Notes: generated by a model from the sequence alone, not told the origin. DNA of 64,000 bases from Heterocephalus glaber (GCF_000247695.1 NW_004624781.1:5833785-5897784), one strand, 5' to 3'; shown: positions 34,706 to 48,150, counted from the stretch's first letter. A program made the numbers and translations.

Positions 34706-36990
34706 GTACATGGGACATGGCCCATCTCATGGCAGACTCCTCCAGGCAGCTTCTGGAGACGCAGGTTCCCCCTGAGGGTTGGGGGTTGAAAGAAGTGTAA
34801 GGGGGGCTCCTCCCAGCAGCTCCCTGGGCTGCTGTCACCTCCTCAGGTGGCATGACACCTGGCCTGGCTATGCCTCGTTACACTACCCAGGATGCCATGT
34901 GGGCACAGCAGGCACAAGCCCACCCTCTAACAAAGGGGAACCCCCAGAACAGGAGCCTCTGTAGCTCCCCAGGTGAGAACATCAAAGCCACCACACTGAT
35001 GGCTGCTGGGACCACAGGCTTCCCCCCACCCCATGCCGAGCCACTGCCTGGCTGTGCACAGGGCCAGGTCACAGCCCTAGAGGTCACACTGGCACCTCCT
35101 CGTAGGGACTGTCATGGAGACAAATCACTCATGGGAAAGTGCTTTGGATACTGTAAAGTGCTGTGCACAGGAAAGGCAGAAGTGTGTCTCCTTGTCCTGG
35201 TAAGAGCAGTTAAAAAAGAACCCATTATTTTCTGAGAGCTACAGGGAACACACAGTATGTATATCATTTTGTTTTGAGGTTTTTTGTTTTGTTCTGGGTT
35301 GGTTTTTTTTTTTGAGGCAACATAGTGTGTCCAAAAAATTCTAGAGGACTGAAGGACTGGTCGCAGGCTCTGCTCTATTACTAAGTGAAAATTGTCCGTG
35401 GTCACCTACCAATAGGGATGAGACCACTTCCTGCGCCAAGACAGGGCTACCGTGAAATGCATCCCCTTTTGGGAGGCTGAGGACCAGAGTGGCCAGGCAG
35501 GAGGGAACCTGGCTTATCCGCCCGCTAGTCAAAGAGCAACCAAGAGGTTCAAAGGGGGGGCGGGATTGCAAGGGTGGTCTGCAGGGAGAGTGGCCTGGGT
35601 GGGGTGGTGCTGCCGGGTTTTGGAGGTCTCTGTCTTCCTGCTGAGATCTCCTATCTAGGCCTCAACCAGCCCCAAACAGCCATGCAACCCCCTCAAAAAG
35701 CCCACTTTGCATTGCTTTGTGTCCAGAGCTTTATTTGGGGTCTCCTGGGGACTCTGCAGGCCCCTCCCTCCTGGCTCACTGAGCTGTCTGCAGAAAGGTC
35801 ACCCTGACAAAGGTCGAGGTCAGCACTGTCCAGCCCACAGGCTCCCTCACCGGCTGCAAACTGCTCCCTCCCTCCTGTTCTGAAACAGCCTTCCTAGCAG
35901 CAATAAACTAAAAGTGCAGTGAAGAGGCAGCACGACACCACCCTCAACGATGCACAGGCCCTGGGCGGCTCTGCTGTGTTTGCAGGTTTCTCTCCCCCCT
36001 CTGCTTCGCCTGCTTCCCTCTTGCACGTGTTTTCACACTTTCAATGCACACCTTCTTCCATCATGGCTGCCCTTGCTCCTGCCCACCCACCCACCTACCA
36101 GCTCAATCCAAGGAGCAGAGGTAAGAACAGCAGGACCTCACCAAGTCCATGAGGAGAGCCACTTGGCTCTGGCAAACCCTGTGCTCCTCTTCCAAGCCAC
36201 AGGCTCCCAGGAGAGCCAGTCCCAAGCCTGGATCTCCGGGCACCAACACAGGCAAACACAGGGCAGAGTAAACCCACCCCAGACCAGAAATACACCCAGC
36301 AGGCCTCCTCCTGCCATCAAGGTGCTATCGGGGATAAACTAACACATGCATGTGCTCTTCCCACCCAGCTCAACGGGTCTACTTTTGTCCTTCTCCAAGA
36401 GCCGTTAATCAACTGGACAGAAGCAACTCCTGACTCCAGCTCTGAGAACCTGACCCGCCCTCAGCTGCCAGTTCCACGCAGGGCTGGCATCAGAGCAAGG
36501 CAATCTCAGAGCGGAGCCTCAAATTAAAAGGTAAAGTAAAAAGGGAGATGTTTACTGGAAACTTATGTTCTGCTGCCCAGAAAATACGGGGTTTTTTTTA
36601 AACACACATGGGCAGCTATCATGCCTCTGCCACTCCACCATAAGAAGCATGTGTTTCACTCTACATGGGGCTGGCTCTTATCTGCCCCAATAACACTCAT
36701 CACGTGACCAGGAACTCTGGAGAAATTACCCTCCAAGAAATGACAGCTTTGGCCCCACCAAAGCCAGTCCTCCATTTATGTTGATCACTGACCAGCTCAT
36801 GGGACAAAGCCACACCCAAAAGGCAGCCACTATGGAGAGGTGGCACGGAGGACATATAAGGTACACAGTTTTTCTGGGCACAGAGAGAAAAGACTTTCCA
36901 ACTGCAGCTATGCAGGAAACTAAGGTGAGCAGATGGTAATTGTTAAAGCAGAACCTGGAGAAGACCACCTCCCACCTTGCAGAAAAAGAA
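34706..36990. other. Unique intronic sequence
   Basis: A T-rich run at 35268-35315 may be the tail of a lost SINE. No gene was recognised. Confidence 0.4.
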
Positions 36991-36995
36991 AAATG

Positions 36996-37097
36996 CGGGC
37001 CGGGGATTTAGCTCAGTGGTTCCAAGCCTGCTTTGGAAGTGCAAGGTCCTGAGTTCCATCCCTGGTACCAAAAAAAAAAAAAAAAAAAAACAGAAAA
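36996..37097 (+). repeat. ID SINE in an A-rich target
   Basis: A copy with gggccggggatttagctcag and gagttccatccctggtacc ends in a long A tail. The word agaaaaagaaaaatgc occurs just before it and again at about 37098-37113. Confidence 0.92.
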
Positions 37098-37113
37098 AGA
37101 AAAAGAAAAATGC

Positions 37114-38280
37114 TAGGGGTAACATATTCCTACGAACATTTCTTGGGAGCAAGAACATAGTCCTTCTCACTGACAATGAGGTGCCCACCAGGGCTGCTGC
37201 CCCTCCAGAGACACCTGGCATATGGTGAGATGGGTGAAAACAGAGCATTCTACAAGCAACTGTTTGTCTCACTTTTGCCAGCTCCTCACATCTGTCCCAC
37301 CCCATCCCTCCATGGCTTCTGAGTCCCTAGAATACTCACTGTTGAGTCTAGAAGGCCTTCATTACTGTCGCTTGGTATTTCAAACCTTATACCCTCCTTT
37401 CCTCCAAGTACCCTGCTTGGCTTCCTACATGCTAACTTGACTATCACTCAGTCTTCTGAAAAGACAGCACCCTAATCTGTGTCTACACCTGCATCTCAAA
37501 GTGTGAGTTTGCAAGACTCATAACCCGCTCCCCCATTGTGAGGCCCCTTGGATTAATCAGAGTTGAGAAATTTTCTTCCCTAAGGCTCATTTCACAACAA
37601 CTAGGCATTCACCTTTGCCATCCTCCCATGGAGCAAGCCCGCCCTGAACCTGGAGGACAGCATCCAATCCAGCTGCCCTTTCCCTGTCTTCTGGTTGAGG
37701 TTTGAATCCAGGCAGATGCGCCCCATCAGAACTCTAATGCTGGAGGAAGCCATTCTTGGCAGGGCCGGGACCAATGAGGGACCAACAGCAGAGTTTAGAT
37801 GTGACACTTGATGTGGAAGGACACTTTTGACCAAAGACAGGGACCCTTTCCCGATGCATTAGCAAACAGCACACACTCCAACAGCCTTGTGTGTCCCGGG
37901 AGCTGATGGGGTGCTGCCAGGAACCTGACACTAAGACCAGGCCTCTTACAGTTTCATGAAAAAAGTGTGGGTGGGTAGAACGGCCTGTTTCACCCACACC
38001 TGCTCCACCCTCAGTACTCTGAGTTTCCTGAAGAGAAGTAACCAGCTACAGATGGCCCCACTACTTCAAAAACACTGAAGAACCACTGACTCAGATGCAG
38101 ACGAGTGGGTCTCTAACCTCAGGGCGAGGACCCCAGCAGCAGCTGAGATTACCAAACCAGCTCACACCCAGAACCCAGCACTCTTTGCTTTCAATGTGAG
38201 TGTGCTTTGCTTTTTCCAACCAACTACTATCACTTTCCACCCAGGGCACATGCCTGTCACGCCAAACCACAGCTTTACAT
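37114..38280. other. Unique intronic sequence
   Basis: No gene or clear repeat. An AP-1 word is at 38087-38093. Confidence 0.4.
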
Positions 38281-38283
38281 AAG

Positions 38284-38400
38284 CATCTACAGCTGCAGTT
38301 CTCAGCCCTAGCTACACACACAGTCACCTGGGAAAATTCCCAACTACTCACTTGCCAGCCCCCAACCTGAATTAACTGGTCTGAGCATCAGAACTCAGCC
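38284..38400. repeat. Possible MER5-like DNA transposon remnant
   Basis: The order gcagttctcagccctagcta, cagtcacctgggaaaattcc and gtctgagcatcagaa resembles a short ancient hAT-type MER5 element, but it is very diverged. Confidence 0.4.
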
Positions 38401-38401
38401 A

Positions 38402-38526
38402 AGGTATGATAAGTATGGTAGCAGACACCTGTAATCCCAGCACACCGGAGGCTGAGGCAGGAGGATCACCAGGCATTTAAGGCCAGCCTGAACTACACAG
38501 CGAGACCACATCTCAAAAGAAAAAAC
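38402..38526 (+). repeat. B1 SINE
   Basis: A plus-strand B1: agtatggtagcagacacctg, gaggctgaggcaggaggatc, aaggccagcctgaactacac, then an A-rich tail. Confidence 0.88.
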
Positions 38527-38754
38527 GAAGTAGCCAAGGCAAGAAACTGCTAAGGCGACCCCAACATTCAAGTGTGAGTGGATAGAAAGCAAGAGTCCCA
38601 GCCTCCACCCTTTCAATGGAACTCCCAACCTCTTTCCATCCTGTCCTCAACTTCAGCTCCTGGAGTGATCACACCTTGATTCTGAAACTATCAACATGAG
38701 TAACAGAGTCATTTCTTTGAACACAAGTACAAAAATTTGAATTTTAAGGTGGAA

Positions 38755-38875
38755 GAAACTTTAGAATCCTGCTAAGTAACGCCTTCAGCTCACGGAAGAG
38801 GAAGCTAGATTCCTGGACTAGCAAAGTGACTCACCCAAGGTCACAAAACTGGTGTAGATGCGCTGGACATCTCAT
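38755..38875 (-). repeat. MIR fragment
   Basis: The order aagaggaagctagattcctg, then gtgactcacccaaggtcaca, matches reverse MIR. An AP-1 word at 38827-38833 lies inside it. Confidence 0.5.
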
Positions 38876-39528
38876 TTGCTCTCCTCCGTGTCACAGAGGG
38901 GCCTGTCTGGCGAAGAGGACAGAGACAGCATGGATGATGGCCCGGCTGTTCCTAGCCACATGGCTTTGTAGGTCCCTCTCCTCACGCCTTAACATACCCA
39001 AGAGCAAAGATGGCGCCAACCTTTAGATTCCCCTGGAATTATAGAGTCCCTCAGAGGCTCCACCTGCTGCTGATAGAGGTTCTGAAAAAAGCCATCAGCA
39101 GAGTCCAGCCCTGTGTGAAAGGGTGCTCTGTTGCACTATTGCTGTGAGAGGCTAGGGCAGCAGTGGGTTCTGGTTTTTAGTGGATAAGAGAAAGCCGACT
39201 GTTGCTTTCAAAATCTCTAACCAACCTGCAAACACGTTTCTCTTCCTCTCTGCAAGTGTACGGGAGTCGGGCTGCAGTGAAGCTGGTGCCTACAAGCGAA
39301 GGAAAGCTGTGCTCGGAACCCAGTGAGAATTCCCCTCACCTGCAGCCTGACCTCCCCCAGCCTGGCCAGGACCCTCAGGTGGGGCTTCATTTCACCACAT
39401 GCCAGTATAAGGCAGAGCCAACAGGACTTTCCAAATCCACCATGCATCTTCGGCCCCCAGAGGTACATCTGGTGGCACCTCACCCCCAACACCAACCAAA
39501 GTAGCTCAGTAAATAATCTGAATTGAAG
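38876..39528. other. Unique intronic sequence
   Basis: No gene or clear repeat was recognised here. Confidence 0.4.
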
Positions 39529-39645
39529 CCAGGCATGGTGGTGCACCTCTATAATCCCACCACTCAGGAGGCTGAGGTAGGAGTATCGCTGCAAGTTCAA
39601 GGCCAGCCTGAATTACACAGCCAGACCTTGTCTCAAAAATAAAGT
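39529..39645 (+). repeat. B1 SINE
   Basis: A plus-strand B1: agccaggcatggtggtgcac, ggaggctgaggtaggagtat, gttcaaggccagcctgaatt, then an A-rich tail. Confidence 0.9.
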
Positions 39646-40470
39646 AATTAGCTAATTAAATAAAAAGAGAAATGTGTGGGAGGAGTAGGAAGAAATGGCC
39701 CATGTTCAAATTCAGGGCTGGTAGGGATGTGTTTGGGTATCGATGCCCAGAGAGCAGCCAGAGCTGAGGGTCTCTAGCTCTACAGAGCCACAATCCAGAA
39801 GTCATCCCCACTACGGCCATCAGGGACCCCCGAGACAGGAGAAGTCTGACCTGCAACTCTGACTCAGCCCAGCTGGGGAGAACAATGTCCCACACCTGGT
39901 TCGATTTTCCTGTCACTGAGGCTAAAGTAGATAGCAAAAACCTAAAAATAAAAAGCACAGTGACCAAATGAGGACATTCAAAAAGATCCCTGGATCAAAG
40001 GCCCTTCTTTGTGAATGGTGTCATTTCATCCTCCTCCTAACGGTAACCACTTCCCACATGAACCCCAGGAAAGCAACCATGTAGCCCACAAGAGAGATAG
40101 AATTATGACCGCACTTCCCTCTCATAAACAGGCGCTGGTAAACATCAGAGACCACTGATCCACAGCGTGGTTACGCAAAGGGTCCCCTCCCCTCTGCGAG
40201 CGGTGAGCTTGGACCATTAACTTCGGAACCCAGCCTCCTCCAACAGAACCGGCTTCACCCTGGGACACTTAGTTCAGTTTCACAGCCCGATTCACCTGGC
40301 CACGGCTCTTGGAAACTTGACAATCTTCAGGGAAAGTAGCCGGCCCAGTTCCAGGCCTACGGTGGAAGGTGCCTCTGTGTGCTGGGCCATGCTAAGAGTC
40401 CAGGGGACAACCTCACGCATTTGGAGAAGCATGAGGTCCCCGTGCCATCCCACCCTGGGTCAGGAGTGGG
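39646..40470. other. Unique intronic sequence
   Basis: No gene or clear repeat. An AP-1 word is at 39860-39866. Confidence 0.4.
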
Positions 40471-40477
40471 GACTTGC

Positions 40478-41872
40478 TTTTTTTTTTCCCATTTAGTTTC
40501 TTAGTACATTTTAGGTATACAATACAGCTACATTCATCATTGGGTGCTTGCACCTGTACATGATGTATCTTGGTTTTTATTTTTTTCCCATTCCCCTGCC
40601 CTCCCTTCACCCCCTCCATCTTTCCCTATTTACAAAGACTTTGTTTCCATGTTTTTCCTTTTCTCATATTTTTTCTTTTCCCTTCTTTCCTTTCCCCTTC
40701 CCCTCCCATTTCTCCTATTCCTTTAAACATTTTCTTCCTTTTTCACAATATCAATTATACATTTTGATTCTTACACTTTTAGTTTTTCACACCAGAGAAA
40801 CTATTTGGTATTTACTCATGTGTGTCCTATTTATTTCATTTAAGAGTATGGCCTCAATGTGCCTACACTTAGCTATAAATGTCTCTAGTTTCTCATTCTT
40901 TATGGCTGAGAAGTACTCCATTTTGTTTAAAAAAAAAACATCTTTTTCATCCAGTCTCCAGTTGATGGGTACTTGGGCTGCTTCCAAGATTTAGCTACTG
41001 CAAACTGTGCTGCTATAAACATGGGTGCACATATAACACTGTGGTATGATTCTTTTAATTCTTTTGGGAAGATACCCAGTAGAGGAATAGCTGGGTCAAA
41101 TGGGATTTCTAATCCGAGTTGTTTGAGGTTTCTCCATACTGATTTCCACAGTGGCTGCACCAGTCTGCACTCCCACTAGCAATGGAGAAGGGTTCCTTTC
41201 TCCCCTCACCCCTGCCAGCATTTGTTATTGGTTGATTTCTTGATAGCAGCCATTCTTTCTGGGGTGAGGTGGAATCTCAGTGTTGTTTTCATCTGTATAC
41301 CCCAAATGACCAGTGATATTGAACATTTTTTCATATGTTTATTTGCTGGTTTTACTTCTTTGTCTGAGAAATGTCTGTTCATTTCAGGTGCCCATTTTTG
41401 AATTGGGTCTTTATGTTTGGGGGGGTCTGATTTTTTTTGAGTTCTTTATATATTCTAGATATATAGACTAGATATATAGTAGACCTCTGTCTGAGGAACA
41501 GCTGGTAAAAATGTTTTCCCACATTGTAGGTTGTCTCTTAGCTCTGTTGGTGGTTTCTCTTGCTGTACAGAAGCTTTTTAATAAGATGAGGTCCCAGTTG
41601 TTGATTCTTTATGCTAGTCCCCTCTGTACTACTGAGGATTTGTTCATAAAGTCTTTTCCTATGCCAATGTCTTCGAGAGTTCTACCTAACTTGTCTTCCA
41701 GCAAGTTTAGTGTTTCTGTTTTAATGCATAAATCTTTAATCCACTTCAATTTTAGTTTAGTGCATGGTGAAAGACAAGGGTCTAGTTTTAATCTTTGGCA
41801 AGCTGAAATCCAGTTTTTCCAACACCATTTATTAAAGAGGCTATCTTTCCTCCAGGAGACTTGATTTTTAAA
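40478..41872 (-). mobile_element. 5'-truncated L1 LINE (ORF2 C-terminus plus 3' UTR)
   Basis: In reverse orientation this is the end of an L1. Broken ORF2 frames read [15 protein letters not shown] and [19 protein letters not shown] near 41700-41870, then PLWKSVWRNLKQLGLEIPFD and FDPAIPLLGIFPKEL near 41050-41160, and MEYFSAIKNEKLE near 40910. Together they cover roughly the last third of ORF2 in the right order, with stops and frameshifts between pieces. The 3' UTR follows, and the T tract at 40478 is the poly(A) tail. It cannot make a working protein. Its start at about 41872 marks the truncation point. It is transcribed with SMAD3, and it keeps longer readable frames than the other L1 copies here. 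Confidence 0.93.
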
Positions 41873-44800
41873 CAAAGCCAAAAGGGCAACTCTTTTATCA
41901 AGCATGAAAAACAGGCAAACCTCAAACGGGCATCTTTTATGAGCTGTGAGGGCCTCCCTGGGGTCCCAAGTGATCCCAGCTCTCAGATCAACAGGAAAAT
42001 AAAATGTGAGGCCTTGGGACAGATGCTTGCACACCTGAAGGGCATCCGCAGAATGCCCCACCAGAAAACAGCCAAGAGTCATAGCAAGAACCAGCCAGCA
42101 CTTTTTCACCACCAAACATTTATAGAATTTTTATTTCTTCACAGATGTGCTTTCAGAGAAAGCATCCAGCAGATTCAAAGCAAGTAAGTTGCACAGAGGC
42201 ACTGAACATGAGATTCTACTCCACATCATCTTGAGGCTTGAACCCTACAGGGAGCTTTCAGAATCCCCTTCCCCCACCGGAAGTGGCTCTCAGCTTGGCA
42301 CCCTGCCCCGAGCCATACCCATACTCCAGGGCATGTTCTCAGCTTCACTGTGTCAACAGGAAAATCCGATGGGTGGAGGGGTGGAGGCTGAAATTGGAAC
42401 TGTTTGAAACACTCTGGCTTGGGTCACAAAATGTGTGGTCCTCAGACACCACGTTCAGAGGCACCTCTGAGCCTCACTTCCCTTTGTCTCCCTGAGACAC
42501 AACTGAACACCTTTCCCAAAGCCTCCCAAGCCACCAGAGACTGCCACAATCTACCCGTCACAAGTGAAGTTACACAACTGTCCCTCTACCTCAATAACTG
42601 CAAGCTTTGTGGAGCCAGGACCTGGCCCCTGATTCATTTCCCATCATATCCTGGATAGCAGCAAGACACTGGTAATCATTAAAATGATTAAGTACCCAGC
42701 ATCACAGTGAGTACTCTAACAGGTCAAAGAATGAGACCATATCCTTTGGGAGCCTTGTGGCGATCCACTATTTCTGCCACTGACTCTATGTGACATGACA
42801 CTGGCCAGTGATGGACAGGGAGGCTCCAGGAAAGGTTTTCTTCCCAGACAGAAACTCACCAAGAAACAGCAGCCCTTTTCTGCCCCTGGGTGTGAATGTG
42901 GACAGAGGGTCACGTTTACAACAGCTGTGACCATCTGTGGACCATGAGGGGACAAGCTTGAAGACCAAAAGCCACCAGGGTGAAGATAAAAGACAGAAAG
43001 ATGGCCGGCTCCGGAGTCCTAATGCCTGAACCCTCCCGCCTCTGCAGTGCTCAAGGACAGGAGGAGCCCCCACCCCCAGGAAGCTGTTCTTCAGTTTCAA
43101 GTCACTTCCAGCCAGAAGCATCCTGACGCAGAAGGCCCCTGACAGAGAAAGTGGGGAGGATCTGAGAGCAGAGGACTTGGTTCACTGCAGAATCCAGGCA
43201 TCAAGGGACTGAGGACTCAGCTCTGGAGCAGAGGGGACAACATCAAGGAGGTCTGGAGCCCAGGAGGCATGAAAGCAGGGTCCATCCCCGGCCAGCAACG
43301 CAGACTCTGTGCCCACACTCACTGCCACACCCGCCTCCCCTGTCTACAGGCCACAGAAGGGAAAGTGCGTGCTGTCCTACTTAGGAGACCCGCCCGGTAG
43401 GGCCACCGAGGTGAGTGAGCAGAGCACCCCAGTCTCAGATGAAGTGCACCAAACAGGTGCTGAACTCGATCTGCCCGGATGTTTCACTTTTCTCACCCTG
43501 TTACCGGTCCCCTTTGTCACCTTGGCTTCTCTCCCCTGCAGCCACAATTGCTTGGACAGTTTAGAGCACTCAAGTCCTGCTCTGGACTTCCAATTCATTA
43601 TTCGGGGCAAGAGAAGAAAGGTGAGGTTTGTAGGACTGCAAAAGCAAACCCCAAGAGAATGAAGCAGCAGTGAACAGCAAGATCTCCACGCACCCTCTAT
43701 AGACTTCTACCTGCAACAGGTCACTCAGGGCCACACTGCGCTCCACAAGCCTGGCACGGTCTGCATTTACCACAATCAGAGACAAAGGAAAGCCATGCTT
43801 GATGTTATTTTTAATTCCTTCCTCACCACCTTCAAAAACTGTCCAGAAGGACATCCATTAAACTTTCACCACATTTGAGCCCTTTGCTAAAACACGGCAG
43901 GGAAGCCAGAGAGGCCGGGCACCAGTAAAAGTCTCTGCCCTTAGCCATTAAATATCACCCAGGTTGTAGTAGGCCTGGTGGCATCTCCTGCATTTCAAAG
44001 ACACAAGGCCAGATGAGGGTACAGACATCTCCTCTCCCCACACACAGAGTCTGTGTAAACCCACCTCCACCTGTCCCCTCCCTGCAGAGAAGCCATCAGC
44101 ACAGCCCAAGGCCCCTAACTCTGACTGCAGCCTGTGATGCTCTGGTGCCAACTTAGCTATGGCAGATGACCTGTAAGTTCTCCTCCCGTGGTGGAACATT
44201 ATGCTGTCAACCTGCTGTAGACCCTGGCCAGGCCCCTTACCCAGAAGAGCAGTGAGTGCTCACCCAGTCCTTCATGGAACAAAGGTGTCATGGTCACTGG
44301 AACAGGGCAGCATGGCACAGGTGACCACTTGCCCAGGTTTACCCAGAGGGCCCAGGCAAAGCCCGCTGTCTGACCACACTCACTAACAGCACTGACCTCT
44401 TAACTCTTGGGAATGTCTTTTGTGGTTTGATCAATTATACGGTCACCCTAGAGTCTAGAAAGAGGCAAATCCAGCTCCACCCCTCATCATGAGACCAAAG
44501 TAACTTCCCTAAGTAACCTGGGCCTTGTTTTTCTTATTTGCAAGAGGAGAAAAGTACTAACTCCATGGGCCTACCCAAGAAGGTGAGCGTGGCACTCCCT
44601 CTCAGGCAGTTACAAGCCCAAGGACAGAGATCCGAGTTTACAATCCCGTTCTGCCCGACTCCGAAAGCTTCGGCCACCTCCTCTATGGCAATGGGTAGCC
44701 CAGCCTCCCCAGGGCCCTGCAGATAGGCACAGCACCCAGCACAGCACCTCCCTGCTGTCCACCATGCAGTCGTGGGACACGACTAGTTGAGGAGCTACAG

Positions 44801-46744
44801 CCAGCACTGAGACCCAACCATCTTCACATTCAAATCCTTGGACAAAGCCAAGAGCAAAGCACAGCAGAGCTTCCGGGCTAAAGCACCAGAGTATGCGCAC
44901 CCGAGCTCACATTTCTGTAGGATTTCTCCACTGCTGATACTTTTCTCTAAGGTCTCTATGAAAATCTGGGTATGAGCTCAGAAGTCTAAGCCCATCACTG
45001 CAGCAAGGGTTTAGGCGACACTGCAGAGCTGTGCTTTGTCAGGTAATAGTAGGCGACGCTGCTTAGTATTTTACACCTCGCAAAACTGCTTTGAATGCAA
45101 GAGCTGACCTAAATAAATACCTTCCGACAAGCCTACTGAGGGAGGCATTGTTTTCTCCACTTTACTCAGGAGGGAAGGGAGACTCAGAGACACCAAGAGA
45201 CTTACCCAGTCACCAGCACTATAAGTCGAGGACAGGGATTTGAACCCAGGGCTTTATTGCAATATGCTGCTCCTCATCTCAGCTTGGGCTGCAAGTCTCC
45301 CAAACATGGCTGATGCACCAGAATCAGTTCAGGGACACAAAATTATCTTTCAAAAGACTATCAACTTAGACTAGCAACAGCAAAAGGCTGATAAGGTAAA
45401 TTGTACATAATCCTCAAGTGGCTAGTGTGATTTGTGTTTGCTCTCCATAGTAAAATCCATGAACCATGGGGACCGAAACTGCTACACTCTCCTCGGGGAA
45501 GAGAAGGTGTCTCTGACCAAGGGTACCACACTGCGAATCTCGGGGGAGAGCACAGGTAAGCTCACGGACTGCAGCATGGTCTGGATGGGCAAAGCCTGGC
45601 CCCCAGGGCCACCAGGAGGAGACGTGGGACACCAGCCAGAGATGGCCCAGGTGAAGGCTCCATGCCAGCCTCAGGGAAAGCTCCAAGGGGCCAGGATCCT
45701 ATCCCCGGGTCCCTGCTGGGGGACACTAGGCATTGCATGTATCCGGGTGACATTCCAGTTCATTTCCCCAGGGAGCCACGATGTGACTCATTGGCTAATT
45801 ACCTGAATGCAGCTCACAGAGCCCTCCTGGCTGAACAACGCGTCTTCTCTCCCGATGGCCAACAAAACACCATTTTCAACTGGGTCCAGACATAGCCTAA
45901 AGCTGTCCACATGGTGGTGTAAGGGATTAGGACTCTGACCTGGATAACTCGGGGAGAAAACTTGCCATTACTGGCCATGGGGCCCAGGGAGGAAAGGAAA
46001 TATGAACAGGCTGGCAGCTTGGGCCATGCCACTCCCCTGCCCTAGAGTCTCCTGGGCCCAACATAGCAAAGTCCAGATGCCAGGCCTGGCCTACCAGAGC
46101 GCTTGGCAGCATGCACAAGACTGTCTCCAGCCAGCCCCTCTCCCCCTTGGCCACCCTGGGCTGTCCTGTGTCCCCGGACGCCAGGCCCATCCTCAGACTG
46201 TCTGGCTTGTGCCTCGTGCCCCTCTCACTCCAGACCAACGCTCCAACCCATCCTCCAGGCCCCCACTTATACACTGCCTCCCCCGTGAAGGCTTCCAGCA
46301 TCCCCAGGACGGCTGCTCTTCCTCAGGTCTCCCCAGTGACACTCTGGTTGACCTGTACTAGACCAACTCTCCCAGGACCCCGCCGCAGTCGTGGCGGCTA
46401 CTGGAGTCACTTTGAACTGAGACAGAACTTCATCTGTGTCCCCTGAGGCCCAATTCAAAGTCCGTGCTCCAAAAAAACTCATATTCCCAACACGCAGGGC
46501 CCAGCGCTCCGCCTGGCTGGCCTAAGCCTCCTTGTCTCACTCTGGCCTGGCGGTGGGGTGAGGGAGATTGAGTCCTGGGTCCCCACCATGCTGCCACCCA
46601 GACTGGGCCTCCGCCGTGGCCACACAACCGAGTGACGGTGTCATGCAGACCTGGGACCACCACCCATGCGTCCCAGGGAGAGTTCTCAGGGCTACCTGCA
46701 AGCCATCGCCACACTTCAGAGTGAGATGAGAAATAAACGGTGAT
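41873..46744. other. Mostly unique intronic sequence
   Basis: No gene was recognised in nearly 5 kb. A reverse MIR-like stretch lies at 45130-45275 (listed separately). AP-1 words occur at 45784-45790. Confidence 0.4.
45130..45275 (-). repeat. MIR fragment
   Basis: The order ctccactttactcaggaggg, agagacttacccagtcacca, then gacagggatttgaacccagg matches reverse MIR. Confidence 0.6.
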
Positions 46745-46831
46745 GGGCCAGGGATGTAGCTCAGTGACACCACGCCTGCCTCGCAAGTGCAAGGTCCTGA
46801 GTTCAATCCCCCGTACCAAAAAAAAGAAAAC
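46745..46831 (+). repeat. ID SINE
   Basis: The copy reads gggccagggatgtagctcag, gcctcgcaagtgcaaggtcc, gagttcaatcccccgtacc and an A tail. Near-identical flanks (aaataaacgg and aaataaacag) suggest the target-site duplication. Confidence 0.92.
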
Positions 46832-47670
46832 AAATAAACAGTGAGCCGGGATGTGCTCCAGTACCCCCCCCCTTGACAAATGCCACCACATAACTTAGGA
46901 GTCCAGGTCTGAATTCAGGATCCTCTGACCCTTTGGTGTCACCACAGAACATGGAGGCCTGGCCAGACCTAGCACCATCCTGCTCCGGGGCCTCTCATCC
47001 ACCAGGCAGACTCCCAGGCCCTAGGCTGGAGTCCAGCTGGCTCCCCGGGCCCCTGCACCCCTTGCCCAGCCCTTGGGAGCATCTGCCATCCAGGGCAGGT
47101 GGGGTGCCAGGGCGGCCCTGAGTATGGTCTGGAAGGAGGAGGTTCAGTCGAGATGGGCCTGTCCCCATCCCCTGGCCCTGTGCATCCCTTGCCCCATGAA
47201 GAGGCAAGGGTGGCTCCTGCAACTGCATCCCCACCCACACGGCTGCTCTAAGGACAGGGACAGCGCAGGTCACACAGTCCGAGTCCAGGTCACTTCAGAT
47301 CCCCAAGTCCCCGCCTCATGGCCTGGCCAGCTGGTTGGCCAGGTGGCTCCTAGGCAAAGCTGGAACTACCTCCCAGCCAGGCCCAGAAAGCACCAGCAAT
47401 GGTAAACATCGTGCACATCCATGCACTTACAGGCAGCTATCAGTGACAAGGGCGTGAGTCACCTCATTTCTGCTTCAGGACCTTACCCACCCCCCACCCA
47501 GGGGCACTGATTCATCAAAGTTTGTTTTCCATACTATTATTTTTAGTCAACCAAACAATTTTAAAAATGGAGATAGAGAAAGGGAGGGGGTGTGTGGCAA
47601 AACCACTAAACCAAATGAATGGGTTTCTCTTTCAACAGGGACCCTGAGGCCTAAATCAACAAGCAGCATG
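46832..47670. other. Unique intronic sequence
   Basis: No gene or clear repeat. An AP-1 word is at 47455-47461. Confidence 0.4.
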
Positions 47671-47672
47671 GC

Positions 47673-47723
47673 TGTGTGCGTGTGTGCGTGCGTGCGTGCG
47701 TGCGTGTGTGCGTGTGTGTGTGT
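47673..47723. repeat. Alternating purine-pyrimidine (TG/CG)n microsatellite
   Basis: An uninterrupted 51-base run of alternating pyrimidine and purine contains TG steps with eight or so CG steps. Such tracts can adopt Z-DNA under negative supercoiling. Confidence 0.9.
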
Positions 47724-47859
47724 TGCAGGGAGACCCTTTCCCTATATAAACTGAGGCTTTCTAGATGGGGCGCTCTGACAGCAGAGTCCTCATGGGCCCC
47801 CTCCTGGAGCTCAGTGACATCAGCCCAACTTCCCCGTGCAAGGGGAATCGACCGTTAAC

Positions 47860-48055
47860 TGAGTACCTGCTATGTGCTGGGAGCTACGCATATTGGCCAA
47901 GGACTTGATCTGTCTTATCTCCTCTAGGCTCACGTATATGAGGTATGGTGGTACAATCTCCATTTCACAGGTGGGGAAACTGGGGCTAAATTGAAACTGA
48001 TGTCCCTAAGGACAGCACACAGCCAGTAACCGTCAGACTCGCTGTCCTTGCTCTT
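47860..48055 (-). repeat. MIR element
   Basis: A reverse MIR: actgagtacctgctatgtgc, tgatctgtcttatctcctct, ctccatttcacaggtgggga, then gcacacagccagtaa. A younger ID lies just downstream. Confidence 0.7.
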
Positions 48056-48067
48056 TCTGCTTTTTAT

Positions 48068-48150
48068 TTTTGTTTGGAACCGGGGATCGAACTCAGGACC
48101 TTGTGCTTGTGAGTCAGGCAGTGGAACCACTGAGCTAAATCCCCAGCCCG
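48068..48150 (-). repeat. ID SINE
   Basis: A reverse copy: ggaaccggggatcgaactca, ccttgtgcttgtgagtcagg, actgagctaaatccccagcc. It keeps CpGs in the B-box region, suggesting moderate age. Confidence 0.92.

Noticed and set aside
41609..42115. 168-residue minus-strand frame that partly looks like a protein
   Set aside because: The recognisable half is L1 ORF2, and the first half lies outside the element in unique sequence. It is not a gene.
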